This document shows positions 1 to 7,562 of a stretch of DNA of 26,700 bases, in pieces. The stretch comes from a virus, in IMG/VR virus record IMGVR_UViG_3300035698_008359, positions 1-26,700 of that record, one strand, 5' to 3'. Made by a program: the position numbers and the translations under genes. Each line of letters opens with the position of its first letter. Within the stretch, counting starts at the first letter, position 1. The notes under the pieces are model-generated. The model made no database searches. It was not told the DNA's origin and worked only from the letters and a program-made list of their open reading frames with translations.

Positions 1-836
1 ATACCAACAAAAACATTTTTAAATATTGCCGCACCCTTGATGGCCCCGAAAAAGGCAGTAGTAATGCCATCCATAGCACCCTTGGCTCCAAGAATATCTT
101 GTCCGAATTTCACAACCTTGTCGGCCACTATTGTAACCATTGGGCCTAGCTTCTCGCCTAACTCGGCACTGAAATTCGCCACACTTGCTTTAGTTTGGGC
201 CCATCTGTCTTTTAGCGTAAGTACCCCAGCGCCCATTTTCTCAGCGTTAGCAAGCCCGACTCTCATGGCCTCATTTATAAACGCTTGCTTCTTTTCTGCT
301 TCGGTTAATTCTGATGATACCTTTCCTAGTTTAGCTGCATAAATATCATTGGCAGCGTTTACGTCTACTAATATACCTAAGTTATCTAGTATTAATTTTG
401 ACCCACGGCCTAGACCTGTAACAATACTCTTTAACATGAAGTCCATTGACTCGCCGGTGGCTTTAGATGCTGTCCTGGCAACCTTTAACATGTCTCCGAA
501 TTTATCAACGGGTAACCCTAATAGTAGAGCATTATTGGCCTGCTTCATTAAGTTTAAATCGCAAACCGTGCCTTGTGATAGATTTCTCATATTCGTAAGC
601 ATTTTCTGGGCGTCCTGACCCTGCGCTGCCGCTAAGTCTCCGAATGCCTTTCTTACTTCCTGTAATTCTGCGCCCTGAAGAACTAATTTGCCTATTGCGG
701 CCGTTGCGATTCCAACTCCAGCGGCGGCCATCTTTCCAAACTGGCCTATTTTTGATATTGATTTTCCTATACCACCAAGTATTTTTGACCCGGTCTGCTT
801 AATTCTTATTAATAATGTAGCTTCTTTCTTTGCCAT
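1..836 (-). CDS. Tail tape measure protein, N-terminal part (runs off window)
   Basis: About 278 residues are visible, from an ATG at 836 to the window edge; the C-terminus lies outside. The protein starts MAKKEATLLIRIKQTGSKIL and continues with Gly/Ala-rich and amphipathic helical sequence (KSISKIGQFGKMAAAGVGIATAA), then a region with LQEVRKAFGDLAAAQGQDAQKML and SMDFMLKSIVTGLGRGS. This is the typical beginning of siphovirus tape measure proteins, which set tail length inside the tube and help DNA ejection. The ATG overlaps the TAA of the frameshifted chaperone product (TAATG at 838-834), the standard position for a tape measure gene. Identity rests on this synteny and on composition. The true length is unknown. 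Confidence 0.85.
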   Translation of the reverse strand, partial: MAKKEATLLIRIKQTGSKILGGIGKSISKIGQFGKMAAAGVGIATAAIGKLVLQGAELQEVRKAFGDLAAAQGQDAQKMLTNMRNLSQGTVCDLNLMKQANNALLLGLPVDKFGDMLKVARTASKATGESMDFMLKSIVTGLGRGSKLILDNLGILVDVNAANDIYAAKLGKVSSELTEAEKKQAFINEAMRVGLANAEKMGAGVLTLKDRWAQTKASVANFSAELGEKLGPMVTIVADKVVKFGQDILGAKGAMDGITTAFFGAIKGAAIFKNVFVG

Positions 837-1389
837 TATTTCGCCTTCTCATTGGCCTTATTTTCTGCACTAATCCCTGTACAGATAGTTAAAAGGTTAA
901 ATTGAAAATCCTCTATACCTGTTTTAACTACTTCGGATGGCAAGACGCCATATCTTTTAGCCATAATGTCTATTTCTGCAAGCCTTTCTTTATTAAGCTT
1001 AAAACATTCATTTTTTTTTTACCGTACGTGTGATCTATAATCTTATTATATAAAGCATTGGCCATCCCCCAATCATCTATTAAAGAGTTAACGCTTATTA
1101 GCTCCCCCGTATCTTTTTTAGCCGTCAATTTTGGTTTAGAAACGCCCTGTAGAAAAACATGTTTGTAATGTTCCCTTATTTTTTTTACCTCTGATTCGCT
1201 GTAATCAGTTTTGGTTTTAAGTGTTTCAGATCCGTAGGTATCGAAATGCTGAAGCATGACTTGAGCGTTAGCGGTATAGTCAAGAGGATTTAATTTTCTT
1301 ATATGAAAAATAACTCCCATTACCTTTACTTTCTTGGAATCATTCAGAACCTCAACGAGACTCTTCTTTTTAAAAAGATTAAACCACAT
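836..1389 (-). CDS. Tail assembly chaperone, -1 frameshift fusion (gpGT-like)
   Basis: If ribosomes slip back one base on the A10 run at 1020-1011, the frame stays open to TAA at 838-836 and gives about 184 residues. After the slip site the new frame reads NECFKLNKERLAEIDIMAKR and then YGVLPSEVVKTGIEDFQFNL, ending ISAENKANEKAK. This is coherent protein sequence and resembles the T extension of gpGT proteins, which joins the tape measure to the tube subunits. In zero frame the codons are GGT AAA AAA AAA ATG, so the heptamer A AAA AAA is in correct register. The extension ends exactly on the tape measure start (TAATG). The region 836-970 would otherwise be a gap in very dense coding. Frameshift efficiency cannot be judged from sequence. 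Confidence 0.8.
970..1389 (-). CDS. Tail assembly chaperone, short form (lambda gpG-like)
   Basis: This 139-aa protein lies between the tail tube gene and the tape measure gene, where long-tailed phages keep their tail assembly chaperone. It contains FHIRKLNPLDYTANAQVMLQHFD near residues 28-50, the kind of segment seen in gpG-like chaperones, and ends HTYGKKKMNVLSLIKKGLQK. The codons for GKKKM run over ten consecutive A residues (1020-1011), a classic slippery site. The short product is expected to be made in excess over the frameshifted form. Chaperones of this kind bind the tape measure protein during tail assembly. Family assignment is by position and frameshift signal; sequence similarity alone would be weak. 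Confidence 0.75.
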   Translation of the reverse strand: MWFNLFKKKSLVEVLNDSKKVKVMGVIFHIRKLNPLDYTANAQVMLQHFDTYGSETLKTKTDYSESEVKKIREHYKHVFLQGVSKPKLTAKKDTGELISVNSLIDDWGMANALYNKIIDHTYGKKKMNVLSLIKKGLQK

Positions 1390-1400
1390 AAAATAAACTC

Positions 1401-2450
1401 CTAAACGTAACTAGCCGTATCGTTTACAACAGTGGCCCTTATCGGATAGCCACCGGCACTCGAGCAATCATCTAGAATATTAGCGACAACCGATGTTTTT
1501 AAAATTTCATCAGGCCCACCTATTTCAGGCTCGGACGCTTCATTTATGTGAATATTAGGCATTACTATCTTAAGACTCTCTCTCACAGCAGATCCTGTAA
1601 TTGTAGGCCCTAAAAATTCAAGCTCTGCACTGTATTCCGTTCCGGCTAACATGGCATCGTAGGCGGTAGTCGTATCGAATCTTAATCCGAAATTAAGATT
1701 AGAAGTGTTGATCCCTACTGGTAGAACATTTAACGTATCCGATCCGATTCTTCTTGAGTCATTATCTGCTTTAAGTGAATTGGCCATACTTAGTTCGAAA
1801 TTTTGAATATGCCAAAAATTTACAGAACTTAAGCTTGCAACCGATCCATCGATACTTAATCTTCCATTAACAAATGAAAACACATTATCACACGCGCTAG
1901 TCAGAGCCGTCTCTATATCGTTAGTTGATATACTAGAATTAAAAGCTATTAATGATGTTGATATTTTAAGAGCGTCGTCAATTTCTGCGGATAACGTTAT
2001 CTCATTAACTCTAACTCCTATATACTGAGAAACTTTACCGGCAGTAACCTGACCTCTTCTTGCGTTTATGCAGATGGATCCATAAGTTAAATCCATTGCC
2101 CCTATGTCATACTGATGTTCGAAGGCAAGCCCCCCAGCAGTTTCGCCCGTTGCAGTTGAGCTGGTAATGGAACCTCCGAAGGCATTTTGTAGGAAGTAAT
2201 TACAGGCGTCCGATCCCGCACGGTAGTAAAACTCACAATCACCATCAACGACTTTACCCATTTTAATTTTTTGGGCGTAAAATCTACCCCTTCTTATTTC
2301 TTCTAAAACCTTGTTCTCTTGCTTTGTGGTCAAACCAAAACTAAGAAAACTTAAGCCTGCTGTACAAGTGCTATAAGTTCCGAGAGTAGTCTCTCTGCCT
2401 AGTGCCACATAACTCAATGGACTAATTAAACTTCCAGATCCTACCGTCAT
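1401..2450 (-). CDS. Major tail tube protein
   Basis: This 349-aa protein begins MTVGSGSLISPLSYVALGRE and contains segments typical of Phage_tube_2-like tail tube proteins: EIRRGRFYAQKIKMGKVVDGDCEFYYRAGS near residues 51-80 and later RVNEITLSAEIDDALKISTSLIA. It would polymerise as stacked rings to form the tail tube. It sits directly upstream of the tail chaperone, the conserved place for this gene. A GGGGGAATT leader before the ATG gives a good ribosome binding site, in line with high expression. At 349 residues it is longer than minimal tube proteins (about 150-200), so an extra C-terminal decoration domain is possible. Family assignment is from recollected pattern and synteny. Confidence 0.75.
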   Translation of the reverse strand: MTVGSGSLISPLSYVALGRETTLGTYSTCTAGLSFLSFGLTTKQENKVLEEIRRGRFYAQKIKMGKVVDGDCEFYYRAGSDACNYFLQNAFGGSITSSTATGETAGGLAFEHQYDIGAMDLTYGSICINARRGQVTAGKVSQYIGVRVNEITLSAEIDDALKISTSLIAFNSSISTNDIETALTSACDNVFSFVNGRLSIDGSVASLSSVNFWHIQNFELSMANSLKADNDSRRIGSDTLNVLPVGINTSNLNFGLRFDTTTAYDAMLAGTEYSAELEFLGPTITGSAVRESLKIVMPNIHINEASEPEIGGPDEILKTSVVANILDDCSSAGGYPIRATVVNDTASYV

Positions 2451-2493
2451 AATTCCCCCTAAATAATCTCGTCATACCGACGAATTTTATATT

Positions 2494-3480
2494 TTATGTA
2501 CTCGAAACAAATGAGTATCTATGTTCTAAAGCTATCTCATTAAGTGATTTATCAATTTTCGCCATCTCTGTTGATATTTTCAACCTCTTGCCGATTATGT
2601 CAATCACTTTCCTTGAGTCCTCTTGTTTAAAATTATAATTCATATTAGTGGTCAAGTCACCAATATAATCTAAAGCGAATATCGTATTGCGTGCACATTG
2701 AACAACGGGAAGTTTGAAGGTTTTAATATACATGCTCAACCATCTTGATGAAAATGCCAGATTATTTGATGTAAAACATAGCTTCCCTGACACTGTTTTG
2801 CCGTAAATATGCCTCATGTAATTATCCTTACCGTCTCCATCTTTAGAAAATGCATAATATTTATTTCTTTGCCAGGAGTAATCATAGCCTATTAGCAGAA
2901 TCTTATCATATCCGAAAAAGTTACGCTTTCCCGAGTTATCGCTCTGTGTTAAAAATACTACCATGGCGTTCGATACATTTGTGGCCGCTGGTATTACGTT
3001 AGAGCATCCAGATAGGCCCATAAACTCCTTTTCGCTGTGTATAATGTCCTTATTTGCATAAAAGTATATGTCTTTCCAGTTTCCGTTCTCTGACCATTCT
3101 GGATTACCACAAACATTATTAAACATAACAACATCTTGAAGTTTATCTTCCCACGGTTTTAAATATTTTTCATAATTAACATTAGCATCACAAACCATGC
3201 AATAAGTCGGAGTAATGCCGTGATCTATTAACGATCCAAGAGTCTTATCACAACATATTATATCTACTTTATCTTGATTTTCTCTGATAATATCAATGTT
3301 TTCCTCTAGTGAATAACCGTTGGCAACACACAAGACGGCCTTACCTATCCCAATATTCTCAAAGTCGCTAATCAGCTTCATGTCATATGAAGAATGCTTT
3401 GTGGCGTGTTCTCTCCATTGTACCTTCCATTGGTTGTAGGCATTCCATGACTGTTCTGTAATTTCTCTGTCGCTAATCAT
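2494..3480 (-). CDS. DUF115 / MptE-like domain protein
   Basis: The 328-aa product has a Rossmann-like core with KAVLCVANGYSLEENIDIIR (about residues 47-66), DIICCDKTLGSLIDHGITPTYCMVCDANVNYEKYL (about 73-107) and KILLIGYDYSW (about 193-203). These match the layout of the DUF115 family, which includes archaeal MptE (6-hydroxymethylpterin pyrophosphokinase) and the Maf flagellin glycosylation factors: GxSL loop, D at the end of a strand, then a GI.P..... D segment. The actual reaction here is unknown. The gene sits inside the tail operon, between a DUF4258-like gene and the tail tube gene, so a role in modifying a virion or host glycan is possible but inferred. The phage also carries nucleotide-sugar genes at 14.5-16.2 kb. 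No signal peptide is visible. Confidence 0.65.
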   Translation of the reverse strand: MISDREITEQSWNAYNQWKVQWREHATKHSSYDMKLISDFENIGIGKAVLCVANGYSLEENIDIIRENQDKVDIICCDKTLGSLIDHGITPTYCMVCDANVNYEKYLKPWEDKLQDVVMFNNVCGNPEWSENGNWKDIYFYANKDIIHSEKEFMGLSGCSNVIPAATNVSNAMVVFLTQSDNSGKRNFFGYDKILLIGYDYSWQRNKYYAFSKDGDGKDNYMRHIYGKTVSGKLCFTSNNLAFSSRWLSMYIKTFKLPVVQCARNTIFALDYIGDLTTNMNYNFKQEDSRKVIDIIGKRLKISTEMAKIDKSLNEIALEHRYSFVSST

Positions 3481-3493
3481 AAATATTCTCCCT

Positions 3494-3766
3494 TTAGAAT
3501 TTTCCGCGCCTCAATCCTAGTGATTTACAAGCTCGCCTATTTTTCTTTTTGTCACTTCTGAATGATTTAATTTTATCGAATCTATCAGAGCTAGACCCGG
3601 CCCATGTAATTGTAATGATTTTTTTGATTTCGCCATGTTCAGACGTTACCACTTCCACTCCGTTTTTGCCAATATACTTAGTAATTCCCAGATCAAGAAT
3701 CTCTTTATTTGAATGATTTTCTATTGCCTTTAGTGCTTGTCTTGAATTAATCTTCCGTTCCTTCAT
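3494..3766 (-). CDS. DUF4258-like small basic protein, true start probably upstream
   Basis: From the first ATG (3766) the protein has 90 residues: MKERKINSRQALKAIENHSN and onward, with a strand-rich middle (YIGKNGVEVVTSEHGEIKKIITITW) and a very basic C-terminus. The ATG has no Shine-Dalgarno sequence. In the same frame the sequence is open further upstream and reads IKNKLGFIFTRHSRER, which completes a DUF4258-like pattern (H..ERM.ER.I..). A strong GGAGGG (3823-3818) sits just before an in-frame ATC at 3814. The real protein is therefore probably 106 residues with an ATC start, or the ATG has mutated to ATC. DUF4258 proteins share a fold with RelE-type toxins, but no toxin role is claimed. 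No antitoxin partner is evident. Confidence 0.65.
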   Translation of the reverse strand: MKERKINSRQALKAIENHSNKEILDLGITKYIGKNGVEVVTSEHGEIKKIITITWAGSSSDRFDKIKSFRSDKKKNRRACKSLGLRRGKF

Positions 3767-3822
3767 TCTTTCGCGCGAGTGTCGAGTGAAAATAAAGCCT
3801 AACTTATTCTTGATATGCCCTC

Positions 3823-4326
3823 CTAATACAATAGTTTAACCTCGTAATCCATAACACCTACTCTTAAATGATTCTCTTCTTCCATCATGTGAGTAAAATA
3901 TTCAACATTGCCAGGAGTTTGAATTGTAGTATTTCCAGCAAGAAAATTATCTTGATTTCTCAATACTAGCTCTATGTTTTCCATTAAATATTCAATCTCA
4001 TTATCGGCTGGGTCTTCATCTCTATTCTTATAAGAATCATTCCAAACACCCGCCACTAGTCTCAATTGTACAGTGCCCCACCTTTTACCGATAGCGTCAT
4101 TTCTAGACATATCTTGCTTTTCTATATTCTTTCCTGTTATAAAGACTGTTATAAATGGAAAATCTGTAGCATCCGGTCTTATCCTTTCCGGATTAGTTTT
4201 AAGTATGCTCTGAACAGGTGTGACCATGCTTTCTGATAGATAAGCGTCAGCGGTTGCTGTATTGGCATCCTGTAGAAAAGTTTGTACATTCTCTTTTATC
4301 TGATTTAAGTTTAATTGCGTGGCCAT
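3823..4326 (-). CDS. Tail terminator / neck-region protein (Mu gp37-like position)
   Basis: The start was placed at the ATG at 4326 (protein MATQLNLNQIKENVQTFLQD, 167 aa) instead of an in-frame upstream codon at 4401. It is preceded by AGAGG with correct spacing and its ATG shares a base with the stop of the previous gene (TAATG). The protein has SILKTNPERIRPDATDFPFITVFITGKN, then strand-rich sequence with WGTVQLRLVAGVWN, and ends VGMDYEVKLLY-like (LRVGVMDYEVKLLY). This alternation and the place after a gpG-like gene fit a tail terminator or tail completion protein that caps the tube and joins it to the head. The assignment is by gene order and general appearance, not by a decisive motif. Confidence 0.6.
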   Translation of the reverse strand: MATQLNLNQIKENVQTFLQDANTATADAYLSESMVTPVQSILKTNPERIRPDATDFPFITVFITGKNIEKQDMSRNDAIGKRWGTVQLRLVAGVWNDSYKNRDEDPADNEIEYLMENIELVLRNQDNFLAGNTTIQTPGNVEYFTHMMEEENHLRVGVMDYEVKLLY

Positions 4327-4853
4327 TAAAATCCTCTTTGCTTTAGCATGTAATCTAGTGTGGCTACCTGAACAAGCTCCAGTGCTTTTAGTGACAGCCA
4401 CATGAAAGGTCTGAGATCTTCCTTGTTTTCAGCTTCCTCGTCAAAGAAGGCTGCGTATGGAAATCCAGAATCAGTCTTTGCGTTATTAAACCATTCGACT
4501 CCAACCTTACTTGTTCTGAATTTTGAAGGCTTAAAAGATTGTCTCAATCTTCCGGTATCTTGCAAAACCTTATTCCCGCCCTTTCCTATTTTAAACATAA
4601 ATGTACGATAACTATCACTCCAGCCACCCCACGGAACGGGAGTTCCGAAAGCATCTATAAAAGTTGTTCCAGTGGCTACCCCCATGGGAGCATCATTAAA
4701 ATGTTTCATTACGTCTGCAAAAATAATAGGAGAAATACTTTTAGCGTAATCCTTTGCCCTCTTATTAATTCTCTTACTATTATTGTGAAGATTATCTATG
4801 TAATCAGAAAGTTTCTTATTATTAAATTGTGCTGATAATATCTGTTCGGCCAT
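4326..4853 (-). CDS. Virion morphogenesis protein, Mu gpG-like (Phage_tail_S)
   Basis: The 175-aa protein carries the pattern of the phage virion morphogenesis family: an N-terminal helix (NNKKLSDYIDNLHNNSKRINKRAKDYAKS), a central KVLQDTGRLRQSF at about residues 94-106, and a C-terminal FPYAAFFDEEAENKEDLRPFMWLSLKALELV at about 131-161. In Mu and related phages this protein helps complete or join heads and tails. It lies between the DUF1320 connector and the terminator-like gene. Its stop TAA overlaps the next ATG, suggesting translational coupling. The GRLRQSF and RPF.WLS motifs make the family call fairly secure. Confidence 0.75.
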   Translation of the reverse strand: MAEQILSAQFNNKKLSDYIDNLHNNSKRINKRAKDYAKSISPIIFADVMKHFNDAPMGVATGTTFIDAFGTPVPWGGWSDSYRTFMFKIGKGGNKVLQDTGRLRQSFKPSKFRTSKVGVEWFNNAKTDSGFPYAAFFDEEAENKEDLRPFMWLSLKALELVQVATLDYMLKQRGF

Positions 4854-5354
4854 CTAAGACCTCTCGGAAGATATGTTATCCAATTTATCTGGATCTATTT
4901 TCCAGCTTGACGACTTGTCTTCATTAAACGTAGGCGTGTAGTCAGAAGAGCTATCTAGTATTTGATTATAACTATCAGTCCTCTCCGGAAGTTCTGAACC
5001 TGATGTGTCATTTATTTTAAGATCGCCAGACTGAATCATTTTTAAATTATCAATTGCCCTTTTAAGGTATCTGTCAGATCTAGCAAACGCTTCTTTTGAA
5101 GATGTACCCCTTGCGCTACCCTCATACATGTAACCCATAGAGAGCCATTCTGATATAGTTCTAATGATCGGGGGTATTGATGTTGCTGTATTAAATGGAT
5201 TTCCACTTATATCGTAAAGCCCCGAGATATATTTATTTACTTCATTCTGCGCATCTAAAGTACATACATTAGCTAGTGAAATTTGAGACGTATTACTAAA
5301 GTCTGTATTAATCATTTTAGCTTGAAAACTTGTATACGTGCAGTAAAGTGACAT
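4854..5354 (-). CDS. Head-tail connector, DUF1320 (Mu gp36-like)
   Basis: The 166-aa protein contains a largely helical core: SLANVCTLDAQNEVNKYISGLYDIS, then IPPIIRTISEWLSMGYMYEGSARG and EAFARSDRYLKRAIDNLKMIQSGDLKI. This is the arrangement of DUF1320 proteins, which act as head-completion adaptors at the portal ring. The C-terminus (SSDYTPTFNEDKSSSWKIDPDKL) is acidic and low in structure, with the PTFN-like peptide often seen in this family. Its ATG at 5354 overlaps the TAA of the upstream gene (TAATG). The call rests on the combination of length, helices and synteny downstream of the capsid gene. Confidence 0.7.
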   Translation of the reverse strand: MSLYCTYTSFQAKMINTDFSNTSQISLANVCTLDAQNEVNKYISGLYDISGNPFNTATSIPPIIRTISEWLSMGYMYEGSARGTSSKEAFARSDRYLKRAIDNLKMIQSGDLKINDTSGSELPERTDSYNQILDSSSDYTPTFNEDKSSSWKIDPDKLDNISSERS

Positions 5355-5641
5355 TAAAACTCCTGTTCTATTCTCTCGCCCTTAGCTTTTAATTGATTAA
5401 CAAATTCCTTAACTTCTTTCTTTTTGGTATTTCCAACATAAACCCGGCTTTTATTACCGTTCTTTTTACTGTCTTCCGGATCTTCGATAATTGTAACCTT
5501 TAAAAGCTTGTTACCGTTAATGGCGTAGTATTCATCCTTGATTACTTTTTTAGCCTTTCTGTCTGAGTCTTCCTTGATTATTTTTTTTGCATGTTCATTC
5601 TGAGGCGAAACCTCGTTGGATTCTTTTCTATTTCTACTCAT
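5354..5641 (-). CDS. Hypothetical charged protein between capsid and connector genes
   Basis: I do not recognise this 95-aa protein. The N-terminal half is strongly charged and likely helical or disordered (RNRKESNEVSPQNEHAKKIIKEDSDRKAKKVI). The C-terminal half looks folded: YYAINGNKLLKVTIIEDPED, then KSRVYVGNTKKKEVKEFVNQL. It lies directly downstream of a hairpin that follows the major capsid gene, and overlaps the connector gene by TAATG. In Mu-like clusters a small gene often occurs here, so a minor structural or assembly role is plausible. Confidence 0.7.
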   Translation of the reverse strand: MSRNRKESNEVSPQNEHAKKIIKEDSDRKAKKVIKDEYYAINGNKLLKVTIIEDPEDSKKNGNKSRVYVGNTKKKEVKEFVNQLKAKGERIEQEF

Positions 5642-5659
5642 TTTTGATCTCCAATTAAT

Positions 5660-5684
5660 AACGGGGCAGTAAAACTACCCCGTT
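5660..5684 (-). terminator. Hairpin after the major capsid gene, weak terminator or mRNA stabiliser
   Basis: An inverted repeat AACGGGG...CCCCGTT (7 bp), a C/A mismatch and a further AGT/ACT stem enclose a tiny loop. It falls in the 54-bp gap between the capsid stop and the next gene. On the leftward transcript the sequence after the stem is ATTAATTGG, so there is no good U-tract. A partial terminator or 3'-end stabiliser that raises capsid expression relative to downstream genes is a reasonable reading. Confidence 0.45.
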
Positions 5685-5695
5685 TATTATTAAAA

Positions 5696-6607
5696 TTATC
5701 TAATATTGTTAATCATGTAACCCGACAAAGAGGCCACAACTTTAAATTGACACTGCTTTCGTACTTCGATAGCTTCCGCATCTTCCCTTTCTTCGTCAAA
5801 CCATCTGCTTACTGCTGGAACCATTTTCTCGAATCTATAACCAAAAGAAGCAATTCTTCTGCCGGATTTCTTTGGCTTATATCCAACGAATGCGAAATCA
5901 TTCCAGACAGGAGTTAATGCTGCAGCTACTCCTTCTGCAGTCGTGTCTCTCATTGCAGATCCGACAAATAATTCTTTAACTCCAATTAGACTCTTAATCA
6001 TATCTTCTGTTACCGAAGCACTTGTGTATTTAATTCTATCTAAAACAGAAACATGATTTTTAATGTCTTTCATTGACTGTTCCGGAATCATTGCAAAGTT
6101 TGCTCTGGTACCTGAATTCTGAAGAATGGCACTTGTAGCTGTATCAAAAATTGGGATTGGATTTGAAACTGTTGTGTTAGCCGTCCATATATTTGCAGCC
6201 GCAAGTGAGGTATTCAGTGACCAGTTTGTAGTCGTAAACAGTGCCGCTGCCGAGTATTCCTTTCTTAAGAGAATCTTATCGGTTAACTCTTCTGTTGTAT
6301 CTGCGCGGAGATCGGAATCGTCATAATTATCCTTATCATCTTGTGAGATATAATCTTTTAACGCATGTTTTTCTAGACTATACGAGTTTGCACTTAGATC
6401 CCAAGTCCATTCTCTTGCTTTTGCCTTGTCGGCCCTGATAGTTTCAGGTAGTTTAAAATTTCTTTCAAATACCGTATATTTATCATTAGTTCTTTTAACT
6501 GAAACCAATGGAAACATCGCATCGGCGATATATTCCGAATTTCTGTATGCTACCGAAACATTGCCGAGTAGCTTATCTTCTTGTCTTAATTTATTTGCTT
6601 TTGGCAT
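5696..6607 (-). CDS. Major capsid protein
   Basis: The 303-aa protein starts MPKANKLRQEDKLLGNVSVA and continues YRNSEYIADAMFPLVSVKRTNDKYTVFERNFKLP, a start typical of a large group of HK97-fold-type coat proteins in Mu-like head clusters. Later segments include TTEELTDKILLRKEYSAAALF, the E-loop-like middle, and a C-terminal VPAVSRWFDEEREDAEAIEVRKQCQFKVVA. The gene is preceded by GGAGGGAG close to the ATG. It is the second gene after the protease/scaffold gene and directly follows the decoration protein. No N-terminal propeptide is obvious, in line with a separate scaffold. Fold assignment is inference; the role as the main coat protein is well supported by position. Confidence 0.85.
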   Translation of the reverse strand: MPKANKLRQEDKLLGNVSVAYRNSEYIADAMFPLVSVKRTNDKYTVFERNFKLPETIRADKAKAREWTWDLSANSYSLEKHALKDYISQDDKDNYDDSDLRADTTEELTDKILLRKEYSAAALFTTTNWSLNTSLAAANIWTANTTVSNPIPIFDTATSAILQNSGTRANFAMIPEQSMKDIKNHVSVLDRIKYTSASVTEDMIKSLIGVKELFVGSAMRDTTAEGVAAALTPVWNDFAFVGYKPKKSGRRIASFGYRFEKMVPAVSRWFDEEREDAEAIEVRKQCQFKVVASLSGYMINNIR

Positions 6608-6635
6608 AACTCCCTCCGTGAAGTTTAATTATTTA

Positions 6636-7007
6636 TTATGGAATACTTTCAAAACCTGGCATTACATTAACCTGAACTACTGTTCCGGTTGCGGCGCATT
6701 CTTGAATTGCAATTCCTATATATGCTGTTGGTGCAGTAACGGCGGCAAATGCAACGGCGTTACCGTTAGCGTCACCACTTATTAAATCACCAGCAGAAAA
6801 TGTATCATTAGCAACTATTCTAGCTATTCCATCTAATTGAACCGGAATGGCAGTGTTTGTATCTAATACTGTGTCAATTGTTACCCCAATTGGAAGGCTT
6901 GTTACTGAGTTTAAATAAGCAACAGTGTCACATGCGCTTATATATACTATTCTCTGTGCGGCCAAAGTAGTTGCTACTTTATACCCGTGTACATTTCCAT
7001 TCGCCAT
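6636..7007 (-). CDS. Capsid decoration protein, DUF2190-like
   Basis: The 123-aa protein is small-residue rich and strand rich: MANGNVHGYKVATTLAAQRI, DTVAYLNSVTSLPIGVTIDTVLDTNTAIPVQLDGIARIVA, then FSAGDLISGDANGNAVAF and a C-terminal AYIGIAIQECAATGTVVQVNVMPG. The motifs (LPIGVT, taIPVQL.GIA, FSAGDLIS.DA.GNAV) are typical of DUF2190 capsid cement proteins, which bind the outer capsid and stabilise it. It lies between the protease/scaffold gene and the major capsid gene. Its ATG directly follows the TAG of the protease gene. Confidence 0.75.
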   Translation of the reverse strand: MANGNVHGYKVATTLAAQRIVYISACDTVAYLNSVTSLPIGVTIDTVLDTNTAIPVQLDGIARIVANDTFSAGDLISGDANGNAVAFAAVTAPTAYIGIAIQECAATGTVVQVNVMPGFESIP

Positions 7008-7562
7008 CTAATCATCTCCTTGATCGTCGTCGTTTTCTTCGTTTAGTTCTACTTCTTTAGTGGCCATGACAGCGCGATATGCTTCTGAATAGCTACACTT
7101 ATTTTCACTTGAATAATTCTTAATTTTTTCTGAATCTTCTTCTGTCTCAGGAGTCTCACCTTCTAATGAACCCTCTTCTAGATTAACATTAGCAGTCTCT
7201 TTGATTAATTCAGTATATTTCTTTAAAACTTCTCTTTTTGATAGATTAGTTTCTCCAAAACTGTACTCTTTTTTCTCTGCACCCATTAAAGCGAGAGCAA
7301 ATTCCCTTGCTGACTCAGGCACTTTATTCTCAACGATGAATTGTTCATTCTCAGCTGTCTCTTTTGCAAGCTCTAGCTCCAATTCTTTTGCCTCTGAACT
7401 TGCCTTAAATTCCTTAAGCTCTTCAATCTCGGCATCTTTAGCCTTAATTTCAGTGTTCTTAGTTTCTAATTCTGCTTTAGTTTCTGTAACTTCAGAGGTT
7501 AAAACTGTTTCAGTTTCGGCCACCTTGGCGTCCATTTCCTCTTGTGTGTATTGTTTTGGCAT
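7008..7562 (-). CDS. Nested scaffold protein made from an internal start
   Basis: Inside the protease gene, in the same frame, GGAGGT (7574-7569) stands six bases before an ATG at 7562. This gives a 184-aa product starting MPKQYTQEEMDAKV, consisting of the coiled-coil and acidic scaffold half only. The Shine-Dalgarno bases encode Gly-Gly in the long protein. Nested scaffold genes of this type are known for lambda C/Nu3 and for Mu I/Z. The scaffold would fill the prohead and be removed by the protease. Evidence is the near-perfect ribosome binding site placed exactly at the domain border. Confidence 0.75.
   Translation of the reverse strand: MPKQYTQEEMDAKVAETETVLTSEVTETKAELETKNTEIKAKDAEIEELKEFKASSEAKELELELAKETAENEQFIVENKVPESAREFALALMGAEKKEYSFGETNLSKREVLKKYTELIKETANVNLEEGSLEGETPETEEDSEKIKNYSSENKCSYSEAYRAVMATKEVELNEENDDDQGDD

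Noticed and set aside
2469-2483. TCGTC-(5)-GACGA hairpin between the DUF115 gene and tail tube gene
   Set aside because: Only 5 bp and the U-rich flank is on the wrong side for the leftward genes; not a convincing terminator.
4327-4401. Upstream start at 4401 for the tail terminator-like gene
   Set aside because: The extra 25 residues overlap the previous gene fully, while ATG 4326 has an SD and TAATG coupling like its neighbours.
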